Of a DNA stretch of 64,000 nt, positions 23,913 through 35,296 are shown piece by piece. The notes below the pieces were generated by a model. That model was given only the letters and a program-made list of their open reading frames with translations. It did no database searches and was not told the DNA's origin. The first letter of the stretch is position 1. Each line of letters begins with the position of its first letter. The stretch covers positions 6,820,001 to 6,884,000 of the forward strand of contig NC_059539.1 of the NCBI RefSeq assembly GCF_905220415.1, written 5' to 3'. This DNA is from Colias croceus (lineage: Eukaryota; Arthropoda; Insecta; Lepidoptera; Pieridae). The position numbers and the translations under genes were made by a program.

Positions 23913-24161
23913 GCATTTGATATTTTTTGTTTTATGGCATTCAATTGCTTTATAAATATCACTACATAGTATAAAAAAGTCGCTTTCTGTGTCCCTATGT
24001 CCCTATGTCCCTTTGTATGCTTAAATCTTTAAAACTTCGCAACAGATTTTGATGCGGTTTTTTTAATAGATAGACTAATTCAAGAGGAAGGTTTTAGTAC
24101 ATAATTTATTAGGTTTTAGACAAAGCGGACGAAGCCGCGGGCGGTAAGCTAGTAAATTTAT
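23913..24161. mobile_element. Short relic of the 311-bp unit with 14-bp target duplication, split by a Helitron
   Basis: The bases 23913-23958 plus 24153-24161 match the unit segment '...ttttatggcattcaattgctttataaata|taaatttat' with minor changes, without the tRNA-like head. It is flanked by the direct repeat aaaacacgaagatt (23899-23912 and 24162-24175). One boundary falls at the same ataaatttat spot where the large array begins, suggesting a true element end. Confidence 0.65.
23959..24152 (+). mobile_element. Small non-autonomous Helitron, 194 bp
   Basis: It begins TCACTACATAGTATAAA, runs through a '(tccctatg)' repeated stretch, and ends GCGGGCGGTAAGCTAG after a hairpin-prone agcggacgaagccgcggg. 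It is inserted between A (23958) and T (24153). Removing it rejoins ctttataaata|taaatttat as in intact units. It belongs to a different family from the 4.1-kb host Helitron, judged by its 5' end. Confidence 0.85.
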
Positions 24162-24962
24162 AAAACACGAAGATTTTTAAAATTGTAACTAATGAACACA
24201 ACAATATATTATTATACTCTTTGGAACACAATCATTAGATTAACTGTAGATAATGGTGTCTATTTTTACTTAAAATAATAAACATCTACCCTCACTTTAA
24301 AAAAAATGTAGTTTATTATTTACACGAAATATATCTTATAGGGAACGGAAGATATGGGTTAAAGAGTTAAATAAATAAATAACATAATTATATTTAAATT
24401 ATTAATTTTTAACATTGTGTTCAGTAGTGTTAACATGTAAATTGATTTGATTTTTACGAAATCTCATAGATGGCGCTGTTACAAAATTAACATTATACAA
24501 CTTACATTCTTTAAGCTATGTTTCTCTTCCCAAGTTACTTAAATGGCATAATTTTTTATAGTGTCAATCTAGATATTGTCAAACAACATTTATATATGCG
24601 TCATTTGATTATTAATTTCCAATAGTTAACGTGTAAATTGATTTGATTTTTATAACATTTAATAGATGGCGCTGTTTCTAATTTGTCTTTATACTACTAA
24701 ATTCATTAAACTGTTTCTCTGCCCAAATTACGTAAATGACATAGTTTTTATTTTGTAAAGCTAGATAATAGCATGGCTTACTCGAAACCAACATTTAAAC
24801 ATGAGTCTTTAGATTGTACACTGTCGTAATACACGGAATACGTAAGAAAAATAAAGGTTCACAGCTCCTCCCCCGTAGGTGATAGCTTAATAATATGTAG
24901 CCTATAGCCTCACCCGTCCTGTTAGTAATATTCATGCAAAATTTTAAGTAAATCTATGCAGT

Positions 24963-25030
24963 ACTTTTCGAGATTAGCTCGGACAAACATACAGACAAAC
25001 AGACAAACAGACAAACAGACAAACAGACAA
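24963..25030. repeat. (ACAG/ACAA)n microsatellite
   Basis: Repeated 'acagacaa' units near the 5' end of the 4.1-kb Helitron. The related Helitron at 35297-35780 has an equivalent (CAGA)n run at 35626-35657, so the microsatellite is part of the family. Confidence 0.8.
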
Positions 25031-25344
25031 AAATTCTAAAAACTATGTTTTTGGCTTCTATATCGATTATAGATCACGGCCCAGGTATTCTTTTAAAAAA
25101 ATATTCAATGTACAGTTTTGACTTTCCTACGATTTTATTATATGTATAGATTTGAATGCCATAAAAACCAAAAAAATATAAATTCAAGAAAAGGTCGTGT
25201 TCCATCGTTACAATATTGTATTCACTGAAAAGTGCTTCATATTGGTTGAAATGGTTGTTAAATCATCTCAATAGATGGCGCGCGGTGTGTCCCTTAAGAC
25301 ACATAAAACTGAAAGGATAGAATAAATTCGATTGCACAGGCGGG

Positions 25345-25419
25345 TCACAAGTGGCTGAGTTGGTTAGGCATCCGCCCCGGAATGGCGCGAAGGATGCGGG
25401 TTCAAGTCCCGCCTCGTGA
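25345..25419 (+). tRNA. tRNA-like sequence, array copy 5 (inverted)
   Basis: Same 75-nt sequence within the only full inverted unit. The A box is at 25352-25363, the B box at 25399-25409 and the T6 stop at 25425-25430. It was separated from copy 4 by the 4.1-kb Helitron insertion. Confidence 0.5.
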
Positions 25420-25504
25420 TCGAATTTTTTCTATTCTTTATAAATTTATATTTATAAAGCATTTGAATGCCATAAAAACCAAAAAAATATAAATACCTAC
25501 TTTA

Positions 25505-28500
25505 GTTTAGCTGTTAGCAGGATCCAGACCAGACCAACGAGGAACCAGACGAAAGATACAATCCTGTAAAACGAATATTGTATAACATAGAGTTATACCT
25601 AGAATGAAATCAACAAACTAAAAATAAAACAATTCTGATACACGCTATCCATCGACTGGATATCAATATAATCGCAAGTGTCGTTGTAAGACACAGGTAT
25701 GACATGGGATTGAACGGACCTCGCATAGAACGTGACTTGGGTGAAAATTTATGCGAAGCGTCACTTTGTGAGTATTTTATATAGAGAGGAATATATAAAC
25801 TACTTTCCTTCAATAAATTGGAAACAATATTGTTATTATTATCTACCACGAAAAAAAAGAACGACTCGTAGAACGTAGAACACTCGCTTCTTCCATTTCG
25901 TAAGCAATTTGTAATAAAAATAATAATTGTTAAATTACTTAAAATATACTCACTAAGTAATATAATAAATTAATGTACTTAATAAATGCAATATTAAAAC
26001 ACACAATGCAAAAAACGATCAACGCACAATATTATACATTCCCTATACACCGCAACAATAACCATTATTGTTTAATTTGTATTTATTAACCGTTAAAACG
26101 TTGAAATAGAGGAGCTGGGGTTTTACTAATTTCAACCCTCCAACGCAATCGGTGTGACGCGGCGTGTGAGGTTGAACAACGCTTTTGATTCTTATTCATG
26201 GCGCGGGGGTCGAGCCGACCGCGACCTAACGATTTGATAATGTATTCACTTGATAAAGCGGAAGGTGGTACTTCGCGAATGCCGCATTAAAAAACCAATT
26301 ACAGCGTGACTAAATCGCGCCGCCGCTCCCGGCTATTTGTCAGACTCCAGAGGGATAAAAGTATATTTTAAATTTAATTTCACGCAATTTTCAAAATTGG
26401 GGGACAATCTGATATTATTTTTATTGAGCGCGGGTTGGGACACTTATTTTTAAATTGATACAAATTAAACAGTTCGTATTAAAATAAGTTACCTATTTAG
26501 TATAATCTATTGTTACGTTCATTATTAAATGAATAGTTACAATATTTTTTTTTTTCTTTCTAGTTTTTTTTAACTGATTTCAGTACCTTGTTCTAACTGC
26601 CGCCCTAATACAATAACGGCCGGAACAAACTGCGCTATAAAATATCACCAGTGAATAAATCAGTTTTGCTGTGATGCGCCCGACCCTCTGCCTCCTGTAA
26701 CTATCTACGATTTATGGTCATAGGCAATAATATTACAGATAAAAATATTAATTGTTGTTCTATATTTTGCATACCTAGGTAGGTTATGCAATATGCATGG
26801 ATACTATTGCCTATTAAATAGGATTTAATAATGGAATAAAATTGAAAAGGTACCTACTTATTTTGAACACCCTATTATTAACAACTATCTAATTTCAAAT
26901 AAAATTGTATGAAACAATTAACGAGATGTGAGAAGTAAACTCCGGACTAAAACCATGTAGTCGTGTTATATGTTATTATATAAATAATCGCATAGGATAC
27001 AATTACAGTAAATTATCAATATGTGGTAGCACGAACGATTTGTATGAATAAATTGTAGAACACAGCGCGTGAGGCGTAAGCTCAGAAATACAGCATCAGT
27101 ATTCGAAGCATTGAGCGTAAACCGTCAATGAAGCGGCACGGTGTGCCGTGTGTGGTGTGGCGCCCTCCTAGCACTGATTGAGCCGCGACAAGTTAAACCA
27201 TTTGAAACAATTTAATAGAGATCAAAAATTGAGGACCCCACAACGCCCGCACTAACTTTTGAAGTTTTTCCCTCGCTAAAGGGATTAACGGTAAGCGGGC
27301 GCTTTGGGGATATAATATGAGATTCCGGGAATTATTCCAATAAAAATGACATGGAAGTTTGTCGATTTGTTTTTAAGTTGATTCTTAATAAAAATGTAAT
27401 AGATGTTTTTTGCGTTTATGCTTGAAAAAACGGTTATTTATTTAATTAACCATAAAAATTTATAACTTAATTAGAACAATATAACTTTGTTTTTAAATAA
27501 AAAAAAATATTACCTACTTCTGTTATTTTATCACTAACAGAATGACATTTAAAACTTAGGTTGTTTCAGTACATATTTCAAGAGCTTTGCTCAAGGCAAA
27601 ACAAAAAATAAACAGTAGGTATAATATCCGTATCCGTTTAGTATCTACTTCCATAACGGAGGATTTATAAAATACAGTTCTACGGTTCCATTTTGTTCAA
27701 ATAATAACATGATATTTTTATCATTAAATTCCCTACTTCAGTTCCCAAATCTATTTCACTTCCTTGCTGGAAGGTTATCAACGTAAATTTCTACAGATTT
27801 CGAGCTACATTCTTCGTCTTGAAATCAATATTATCTTTATAGAACAATGCATAAGGTTCAAGTTTAGCCTTCTCTTTGAAACTATGGAATATGTATGGCG
27901 GCTTACATGTCGGATTGCGCTATGATAGGATCAGAGCTCATTGGAGCATGTCCCAGTAATAGAAGCTCAAAAAGATTCCAAACGTCGTTAAGTGTGACTA
28001 ATGTAACGAAATAATTATTAGAAATGCAATTACTTATAGAAATTGGTAGATGTTGCAAAATAAATAATTTCAGTTCCAGTTTAATTAGAACGGTTTTCAA
28101 TAGATCAGTTATTGAACTAGATATAGACAAGACAGCCATTTGCTATGCCATGTGCAATGTAGTAAGTATTGTTTTATTTTAAAACTCAAATGCACGTAGA
28201 AATCTTAAGATTATTTCCAAGTATAACGAAGCGGAACATCTTCCCCAATCGGCTCATCCGATAAGTACAACCGACCGGAACGATGTTCCCCATTCCCATC
28301 AATCGCACTATTGATTGTCACTGCAAACTTATTGCATCCATTTAAATGTAAAAACTCACGTGTATCTAGCGAATAAAAACCATAACTTTATAGATAGTAT
28401 CATCCTACATCCGACATTTTATGACATTGTACGAACTCAGTCTATATTATTTTCAACGATTTTTTTTCTATTATCAACTTTATGGATACAAAACAGGAGT

Positions 28501-29064
28501 TAACATTTTCAATAATGGGTCTCGAAAGTACGAATGCAAGCAATGTCACAATATAAATATAATTATTATATGCATTGCTGCTCTACATTTTTTTTATTTT
28601 TCATTCATCAACTACCAAACGTTTGCTTGGGCTTAATACTTTGCTTAATTCATTCATAAACTTTTCAACATATCAGCATTATATCGAATTATTCTAACTT
28701 TTCATAAATGTTAACTTAATGTGGGAAAACATCTAAATGGATTTTTATTTTCATTTATTATATGAATTTTTTTCATTTTGAAACTAGAGAATGCATTCGA
28801 TTTATAGACGTGTTAATACAATTAAAATACTATAAAAAACATATTGAAATGTTATGTATAAAAATATTATTATTTTATTTAAAAGTACTCTTTTGTGCAA
28901 CCAAACAATGCGTTTATCGTCATCAAAGTATCGTATAGCAAATATCAGCAATTTGCTCGAGTTTCCTGTTGCATGCTTCTATGTTTACCCGCTATCCCGG
29001 GTCGATATCATTCGTGGAAATGTTTCAATTAAACATATACTGTAATTATAATACTTATATTAGA
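25505..29064. other. Intergenic DNA with GC-richer islands
   Basis: No gene seen. GC-richer patches at about 26110-26340, 26600-26700 and 27050-27320 stand out from AT-rich spacer and lack repeat character. They may be regulatory. Short frames (for example 27903-28139) have no recognisable features. Confidence 0.4.
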
Positions 29065-29066
29065 TA

Positions 29067-29940
29067 TGTCGTGGTCATATCGTAGATTTGATCATTTCAT
29101 GATATGAGTGGCCATTTCACGAAATGGTCGCATATCGTGAAATGGTCAATTTAGTTTGGCCACATCATGATGTGGTTTGGGCAGATCAATGATAAGAAAT
29201 CGTTTCACGATATGGCCAATTAACGCACGGTTTTTTCATGAAATGATCAAAATTATTTGATCATATCGTAAAATAGTTACATTAATCGTTGGTAGAGGCG
29301 CTGCAAGCTCTGTGTTTATGTGATAAGATGGCGGCCGCTGGCGAAAATTAAATTATTCGCAGTTAAAAACTTCATAATTCGTTTAATAACAATATTATGA
29401 AGAAAGTCATAGCAAAGAATTTACGACGAAGAGGTACGAGTACTATGGAAAATGTGGATATCTTATATGTATCTAAGAAAAAATGCGACTTAAATAAAAT
29501 AATTTAAGAAACTACTACTATATTATTATAATTGTTTGTTTTTTAAAAAGCGATCCGCTTCTGGCACTCGCCGGCCGCTGCCACGGCACGCTCGCTTTGC
29601 TCGCTCGGCTCGTGCGTTGTTTATCAAAGTCTAACCTAACCTAACCTAACTGTTTTCTATTGCAAAAACGATTCGCTTCTGGCATTCGCCGGCCGCTGCC
29701 GCGGCACTAACTTAAATGACATTAAACAAGTTTTTAGAATATAGTTATTCTGAAATTTTTTAATATTTTATGGACTCTTTATATTTTATACGATCTGGCC
29801 AAATGTGGATGACCAAATCGTGAAACGTTGACGATTTAACGATCTGATCAAACTATGTTGGCCATTTCACGATATGCGACCATTTCGTGAAATGGCCACT
29901 CATATCATGAAATGATCAAATCTACGATATGACCACGACA
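29067..29940. mobile_element. MITE, 874 bp, with ~81-bp perfect terminal inverted repeats and TA target duplication
   Basis: The left end tgtcgtggtcatatcgtaga is mirrored exactly at the right end for about 81 bp; TA flanks both sides (29065-29066, 29941-29942). Within the arms, 'ccatttcacgatatg'-type blocks recur in both orientations. The core has two diverged GC-rich repeats ('ttcgccggccgctgcc') at about 29545-29595 and 29656-29705, and a (CCTAA)4 run. There is no coding capacity. TA duplication and long TIRs suggest a Tc1/mariner-mobilised MITE. Confidence 0.85.
29632..29652. repeat. (CCTAA)4 interstitial telomere-type repeat
   Basis: About four CCTAA units, the insect telomeric motif TTAGG read on the other strand, lie in the core of the 874-bp MITE. 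Too short to imply telomere origin by itself. Confidence 0.8.
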
Positions 29941-29942
29941 TA

Positions 29943-31314
29943 TACATCGTGTGAGCGTGGTATGTAAAATGACTATCTATTGAACAGCTAAATTCAAACG
30001 GGGATAAGTATCCCTATTGAAGTCAATAATATCAACGTATATTATTCTTATTCATAACTATTGAAGTAAAATAATCCTAAGATGAAATTGATAACCTTCG
30101 TTTGATTAAATTTGAAGAAAATCCCTATCTCCGTCTATGCGGCATTTATAATGACCGTCTTTGATAGAGCTCAATCCTTTTCAAGGGGCGGGTTTATATT
30201 TCGCTCGAGATGATCGCTATAACGCTTAAAGGAATTATATTTTTTCATTTTATTATAGTACAACACAAACACAATCATGACTAATCGGATATCGGCAAAT
30301 GGGCGGTCATTTAGCCGAACGATCGGTAGTACGGGAATGTCTCGGTGACTATCTAAAGTATTGAGATAATGTGTGCGGGGTCGAAGTCTCCCGGGCATGG
30401 CAGGGGCAGCGAGGAATAATGTAAGTGTCCGGGGCGACATTTGCACCGAACTGCCGCCGACCTCCACCTCTTACTTATGCGGTTTTTAATATTTTTATTG
30501 TAATGGCTTTGGTCAAACACGATAAAAATATATGGATTTTTCATATGTTTCATACAAGAATGAAAGTCTGAAATATGATATAGGACGCGCAACTTTCAAA
30601 CTCTATAAAAACTCATTGCTCGCTAACTCGCTTACATCTAGTTGTTAAAGACACAACTAGATGTAAACGAGCAATAAGTTTTTATAGCTAACGCTAAGAA
30701 AAATATAATTATGAACTAAGTAAATGATAATAAGTATATAATATGTTTTTCCGGTCCCTAAATACCTACCTACTAATACTATTGTCGTTCTAACCCAGTT
30801 GCTTTATCGTGGAAAAGCTCTCACTTTAAGAATATGCCTGCGCCTCTACAAGTAGGTATAACTTATAAAAAAGTACAATATCAGTACAGATTTCTATCTG
30901 ACAGAATTTTCTTTACGATTTCTAATTTTCGTAGGACAATAAAAGACGTAGAAGCTTTAAGCTTGTAAAAAACATCTGCTGTGCGGAGTTGACACCCTCG
31001 CGGTCACTACAGTGGTCTGGCGCAACCGTAAAACTGCCCATATTACTGCTAAAGGTGCTGATATATTGCACCGATTATTGAAATATTCTTTTTATTAACA
31101 TAAATACAAATAGAATTGAAAATGAGGAATATTTACATCACTAATAAAATGTTCATACAATATTTAAACTTTTTCCAGGTATAAAATACGAATTAAATAA
31201 ATATCATGCACAATTTAGGATTTTTGATTCTATACAACTATAGGTAAATTAATATTGTAAAAAGGAAAAAGAAATAAATAGAATATGCCATGCCGAGTTG
31301 ACCCAGGATGCAAA
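29943..31314. other. Intergenic DNA
   Basis: No gene seen. It contains a strong imperfect hairpin at about 30603-30687 and a GC-richer patch at 30340-30470. The overlapping frames 30171-30592 lack any domain signature. Confidence 0.45.
30603..30687. repeat. Imperfect hairpin with ~37-bp arms
   Basis: The left arm ctataaaaactcattgctcg...acatctagttgt pairs with acaactagatgt...cgagcaataagtttttatag. The left arm has a short extra segment near 30621-30632. The loop is about 10 nt. Confidence 0.7.
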
Positions 31315-31330
31315 AGCTTATGTGAGTCCT

Positions 31331-31475
31331 TTTTTTTTTTTTTTTTAAAGTGGGGAAATCTTCGAAAGATACCCACGGCCCCCGGGGAAGGAGCCGTGGG
31401 TTATGTCGGATTCTTACCGACTAAAACCCCACTGTGTTCCGTCAAGCCGCAAAGTTAACCGGGGCCGCGGGTACT
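31331..31475 (-). mobile_element. Short retroposon with poly(A) tail and 16-bp target duplication
   Basis: A T-run (31331-31346) on the plus strand marks the poly(A) tail of a minus-strand copy. The body contains 'ggaaatcttcgaaagatacc' and a GC-rich region. The direct repeat agcttatgtgagtcct flanks it (31315-31330, 31476-31491). Length 145 bp. It is either a 5'-truncated LINE tail or a SINE; the family is not assigned. Confidence 0.8.
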
Positions 31476-31491
31476 AGCTTATGTGAGTCCT

Positions 31492-33501
31492 GTGCCAACC
31501 TATAGTGTAGCTTTCATTTCCATGATCGGACCGGTACTTCCATAGATTATCCCTACAAATACAAACACACAAAGTTAAACTATTTCTCTTATTATTTAAT
31601 ATACACATACCAACTTTATTATACTTATTTCTTTAAAAAAATTCCTAGAACGTATTTTAGAAGATAAATAAAATTCATGCAAAATCCTATATTAATAAAA
31701 AGTTCACGTGCACGACTGGCCGTAATATACGATCTAAAATAAAACCTGTCAGTGGCCATTTATGCCAAAGAAGTCCCGTTATTAAAATGTATCCGAGCGT
31801 CAGAGAGCGCGGGAGATGGGCCGGCGGCCGGCACAGGCGACTCTACGCCGGCTGCGACCGCGACACGATCTGATTTATTACCCCACCAGCAGTATTTTAT
31901 TCGGCGGGCGCCTCAAGAAAACTATAAGTTTCCGTTCGGCAGGGACCCCTGGTCCAGTAAATATTGTCTCCGCTCGCTGCATCAATACCAACGTATATTT
32001 ATATTTATTAGAAAGCTCTGTGAGGATAATTTCGTAATGGATTAAGCTCGTTAGATTTCCGTTTTCGCCGACCTTCTTTGCCTTTTCCTCGTATAAGTTA
32101 TTATGTAACATATTTGTATTCAATTAGAATTTAGATCGATTTCCAAAATATACTTTATGTATACTTTATCAGAAATATCCATGCACACCAGTTATTCACT
32201 AAAATGAAGCCAATTTATTCGTCACCGTAGTGATATAATATCAGGCTACAGGCGTTCGAGGGTTGTAAGTTGTAACATCATAGACAAAACCCTTTCCACT
32301 TGTCAAAATTTATAAAGGATTTTTGAATGTTCGAACACAGTTCTGTACCGTAGTCCGTAGGTACTTAACTTAGTTTAAATTATCTTTTATTGGAAAGGTT
32401 TGCGGACCTTAATAATAAAACGATTGTAGGGAGATATAGGTAAGTAAAAAATTTTAGTACGGGAACCGCTGAAAATCGGTCATACGCCAACGACACTACA
32501 CTTACAAAAATTGTGATTGATACAAAAATAATTTATTGGAAGTTAAATTCTATTTTTTAATAACTGACAACCACGATTGATAACGGATAGAATGACATGA
32601 TCTCCAATTTATAATTGACAATCAAATTTAGAGAGGAAAATCCGAGAGTAACATACAATACAGTGTCATCCGTTAAAATAAATAATGTGTTCACCCCCTC
32701 GCTTTTTGTGTTAATAATACAGTACTAATGAGGCGTCACTGTCAGCGGGCTCCCGCCCAACGCTAAATGACGATTCGACCTGACACCGACCCTTAACATC
32801 TCACTTCCTTCTTCTATTGTATAGTTAATCATGTGTATCATTTAAAATTGGATTTTTGAAAGTAATTAAAATCAAAATTAAGCTTGCGCGTAATTGTAGA
32901 GCCATAAGTTTTTAAATTTGATCGTTATTACATTATATTTACCGAGGTAGGTTGTTGTTTTAATTGTATTAAATTAAAAATTTGATATCCAACATTAAAC
33001 CAAATATATCAAGAACTGATTTAATAAATACTTAATATCAAAAGTAAAAACCAACTCCAAGTTATAATTATAATAATTATTCTGAAAATAATAAAAACTA
33101 ATAAAAAGCTGTTTGTAAAAATAATAAAAAGCTGTTTGTAAACTTGCTAATATCGACGACGATTGTTTTAAATGTCTTGAAATGTATGTTATTCAAACTA
33201 CTGGTAATAGTAACATATGTTCGTAGTTGTAAGCTTTCCGAGTTAAGCGTATAAATTATAAGTCATTACCCGATGATTGTATAAAGGTTAGTCCAATAAA
33301 GCCGATGTATAGAACATGGATAATCTTACTGTCCTTGTTCAGTTACCTAGTCGTTTATAGACTCGATTAAGCTGAAGTTTAATGGAATTATTTAAACTAA
33401 TGCAATCAGCGTTGATAAATAGACAATAAAATTAACAAATACCTTTGAAACGTTTTTCATAGGAATATAGTTACAAGATTGAACATTTTTTTTTTAATAA
33501 A
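31492..33501. other. Intergenic DNA
   Basis: No gene seen. GC-richer islands lie at about 31790-31990 and 32690-32830. The overlapping frames at 31752-32123 on both strands simply reflect low stop density there. Confidence 0.4.
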
Positions 33502-33502
33502 C

Positions 33503-33882
33503 AGGGTGTCCCATTATTGGTGCTATATATATTATAAGCTCAGGTGAGGTTATAGTTTTGCATTCGCTGAGTTTGTTAAAAATACTTATAAAATTCCAGA
33601 CGCATTTTTTTTTTCAAATATATGAATTCTTAAAACACTATGTGTACCCATAACAAGCAACCCGACCAACTTTGCCTCCAGCACCTGAGCTGGATGTTTA
33701 AGATTATGTTTTCATAGACGAAATGCTCACATTAGCGAAGCGGTATAGGTATGCCGGCTGCGCGAAGCTAGAGAAGAAAACATGGATTTTCAGGAAAAAT
33801 TTAGTAAACAATTTTTTTTACGTGTTCAATATGCCAGACTATAAGTCCCATCGCGCTTAGTATACCAATAGTGGGACACCCT
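33503..33882. mobile_element. MITE, ~380 bp, TIR agggtgtcccaytattggt
   Basis: The left end agggtgtcccattattggt and the right end (reverse complement agggtgtcccactattggt) are nearly identical terminal inverted repeats. The interior is AT-rich without coding capacity. I could not settle a target duplication. Confidence 0.7.
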
Positions 33883-35296
33883 TATTGTATAATTTGTATA
33901 ATTTATCAGTATTGTCTAATTATTTTATCAAATATAGAGCTAGATGAGAAATGTGCATAGAAAATAATGACTTTTGCAGAATAAACTTTTCTCTTCAAGT
34001 ACACAGTTATTACCACGGAATAGTAAAATTATTACTTATTAATTTATTATTAATCTCAGGTTAATAACCCTAAGACATATTTACCTGCATGTGACATTGT
34101 TTTGCAATATTTTAAAAATAATAAACTACTTTCAAATACAAAAATGCGCAGCAATGCATTATATTGCTGATGCAAGTGTGGGTATAATGTATAATTTGCA
34201 TTTATTGTCAAGTAACAATATATGAATACGGCGTAATATTTCAGTCTTACTTTTTGTTTTATATTACCTACATATTTTTACAATCTATAAGGCTTTTGTC
34301 TGTCTATTTATCGTGTAATTTCTGAAACATGCAATGCACAAGCTAATAGTAGGTATATTCATTTATGAAGTCTACATGTATCTAAAGGGTATGTAAATAA
34401 AAAAATCAAGTTGAAAAAGTGATAACTTATACAGTACAAAATTTTATGTTTTACGTAATAAGTAGATGAGTAAAACGCAAAAAAATTGCTGATGTATGGG
34501 ACTCAGTCACTTATTAATATTTAAGTAAATAATCTTATCTATTTAAATTCATGATTATAAGCATTTAAATAAATAAGACGTACAACGGATATTCATATAA
34601 TTTGCTTAAAAATACAGCTACATTCCATGTTTCATACAGAAGTTAGTTTTTACACAACTGAATAAAATCAGAAAGATAAACCAATACAGTTAACGTAGAT
34701 ACAGGAGTCATTAGGGCTCAATTGTTTTGTGATGTGAACAAGCAATTGATCAGTAAATGCCCTACGCTCAGAACACGGTTACCCCGCGTCTGTCTGACCA
34801 CACGTTGATTAAGCCCTTGTTACGAAACCATTAATCACTTATCTATTTAACTTACTAACAAGGATCATTTTGACACAACACACGACTTTATTCCTAAAAA
34901 TATATACGAGACATTTGTTGCAAAAATTTGTTTTCTTGTTTTACAAGAGCATGTAAATACCTATGTTCTACTATAAAATGTTTGTTATAATTAATTACGG
35001 TTATTCCGTTTAAAGCGCTTATAACACCTAGTACCTACATAGTTAATCTGGTTTATTTTTCGTTAAGTCAGTTCGGTGTTAATAAGCAGGCATTACTCAC
35101 GGTCATTGAGGATTATGCCTTAATACCACGAAACCTACACTTGCTATTCAATTATCTTTGGCTTACTTGACACGTTTCAAATGACGCAAAAAACTTAATT
35201 AGATTTAATTCGTTTAGTATTATAGATATTTTTAACTAAGCTTTCTTTAATTTTTTATGTAAGTGTAGCGCGCCATTTTCAATTATTATTATCGTA
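33883..35296. other. Intergenic DNA, no gene seen
   Basis: AT-rich spacer with no recognisable reading frame, RNA gene or repeat that I can support. Confidence 0.45.

Larger units (their letters stand above)
21066..25150 (-). mobile_element. Non-autonomous Helitron, 4,085 bp (Lep1-like ends)
   Basis: On the minus strand it starts at 25150 with TCTATACATATAATAAAATC and ends at 21066 with GCGGGCAACAGCTAG, preceded by a small hairpin-forming GC stretch. The 5'-TC, 3'-CTAG ends and insertion between A and T are Helitron hallmarks. Removing it restores 'aaagca|tttgaatgcc', exactly the sequence of the intact unit at 25458-25473. I find no Rep/helicase frame, so it depends on a partner. The ends match the 35297-35780 and 53300-53807 copies. 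The interior is mostly AT-rich and unrecognised; the short frame 21467-21679 has no family motif. Confidence 0.85.
19965..25504. repeat. Array of 311-bp tRNA-like units, tandem then inverted, interrupted by a Helitron; 14-bp flanking repeats
   Basis: Three head-to-tail units (starting near 19979, 20290 and 20601; exact period 311 bp) carry a tRNA-like cassette on the minus strand. The third is cut at about 20889 and joined to an inverted partial unit (20889-21065), followed after the 21066-25150 Helitron by a full inverted unit plus 33 bp (25151-25490). The copies appear identical by eye. The direct repeat aaatacctacttta occurs at 19965-19978 and 25491-25504, as expected of a target-site duplication. 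Without the Helitron the array is about 1.45 kb. The long target duplication and Pol III cassette suggest a SINE-like retroposon that has been tandemly amplified. Similar acctac motifs are common in this genome, so chance must be considered. Confidence 0.7.

Noticed and set aside
19965..25504. The whole 5.5-kb interval as one large autonomous element (Maverick, Penelope or similar) with tRNA-bearing terminal inverted repeats
   Set aside because: The interior is explained by a Helitron with exact borders inserted in one repeat unit, and no polymerase, integrase or RT frame is present.
29632..29652. Ancient telomere fusion site
   Set aside because: Only four CCTAA units, and they are inside a young MITE core.
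30171..30592. Two overlapping minus-strand frames as a small gene
   Set aside because: No domain, no conserved pattern, and they lie in a GC-richer patch with few stops by chance.
31752..32123. Overlapping frames on both strands near a GC-richer patch
   Set aside because: Frames on both strands with low-complexity Ala/Arg composition indicate stop-poor DNA, not a gene.
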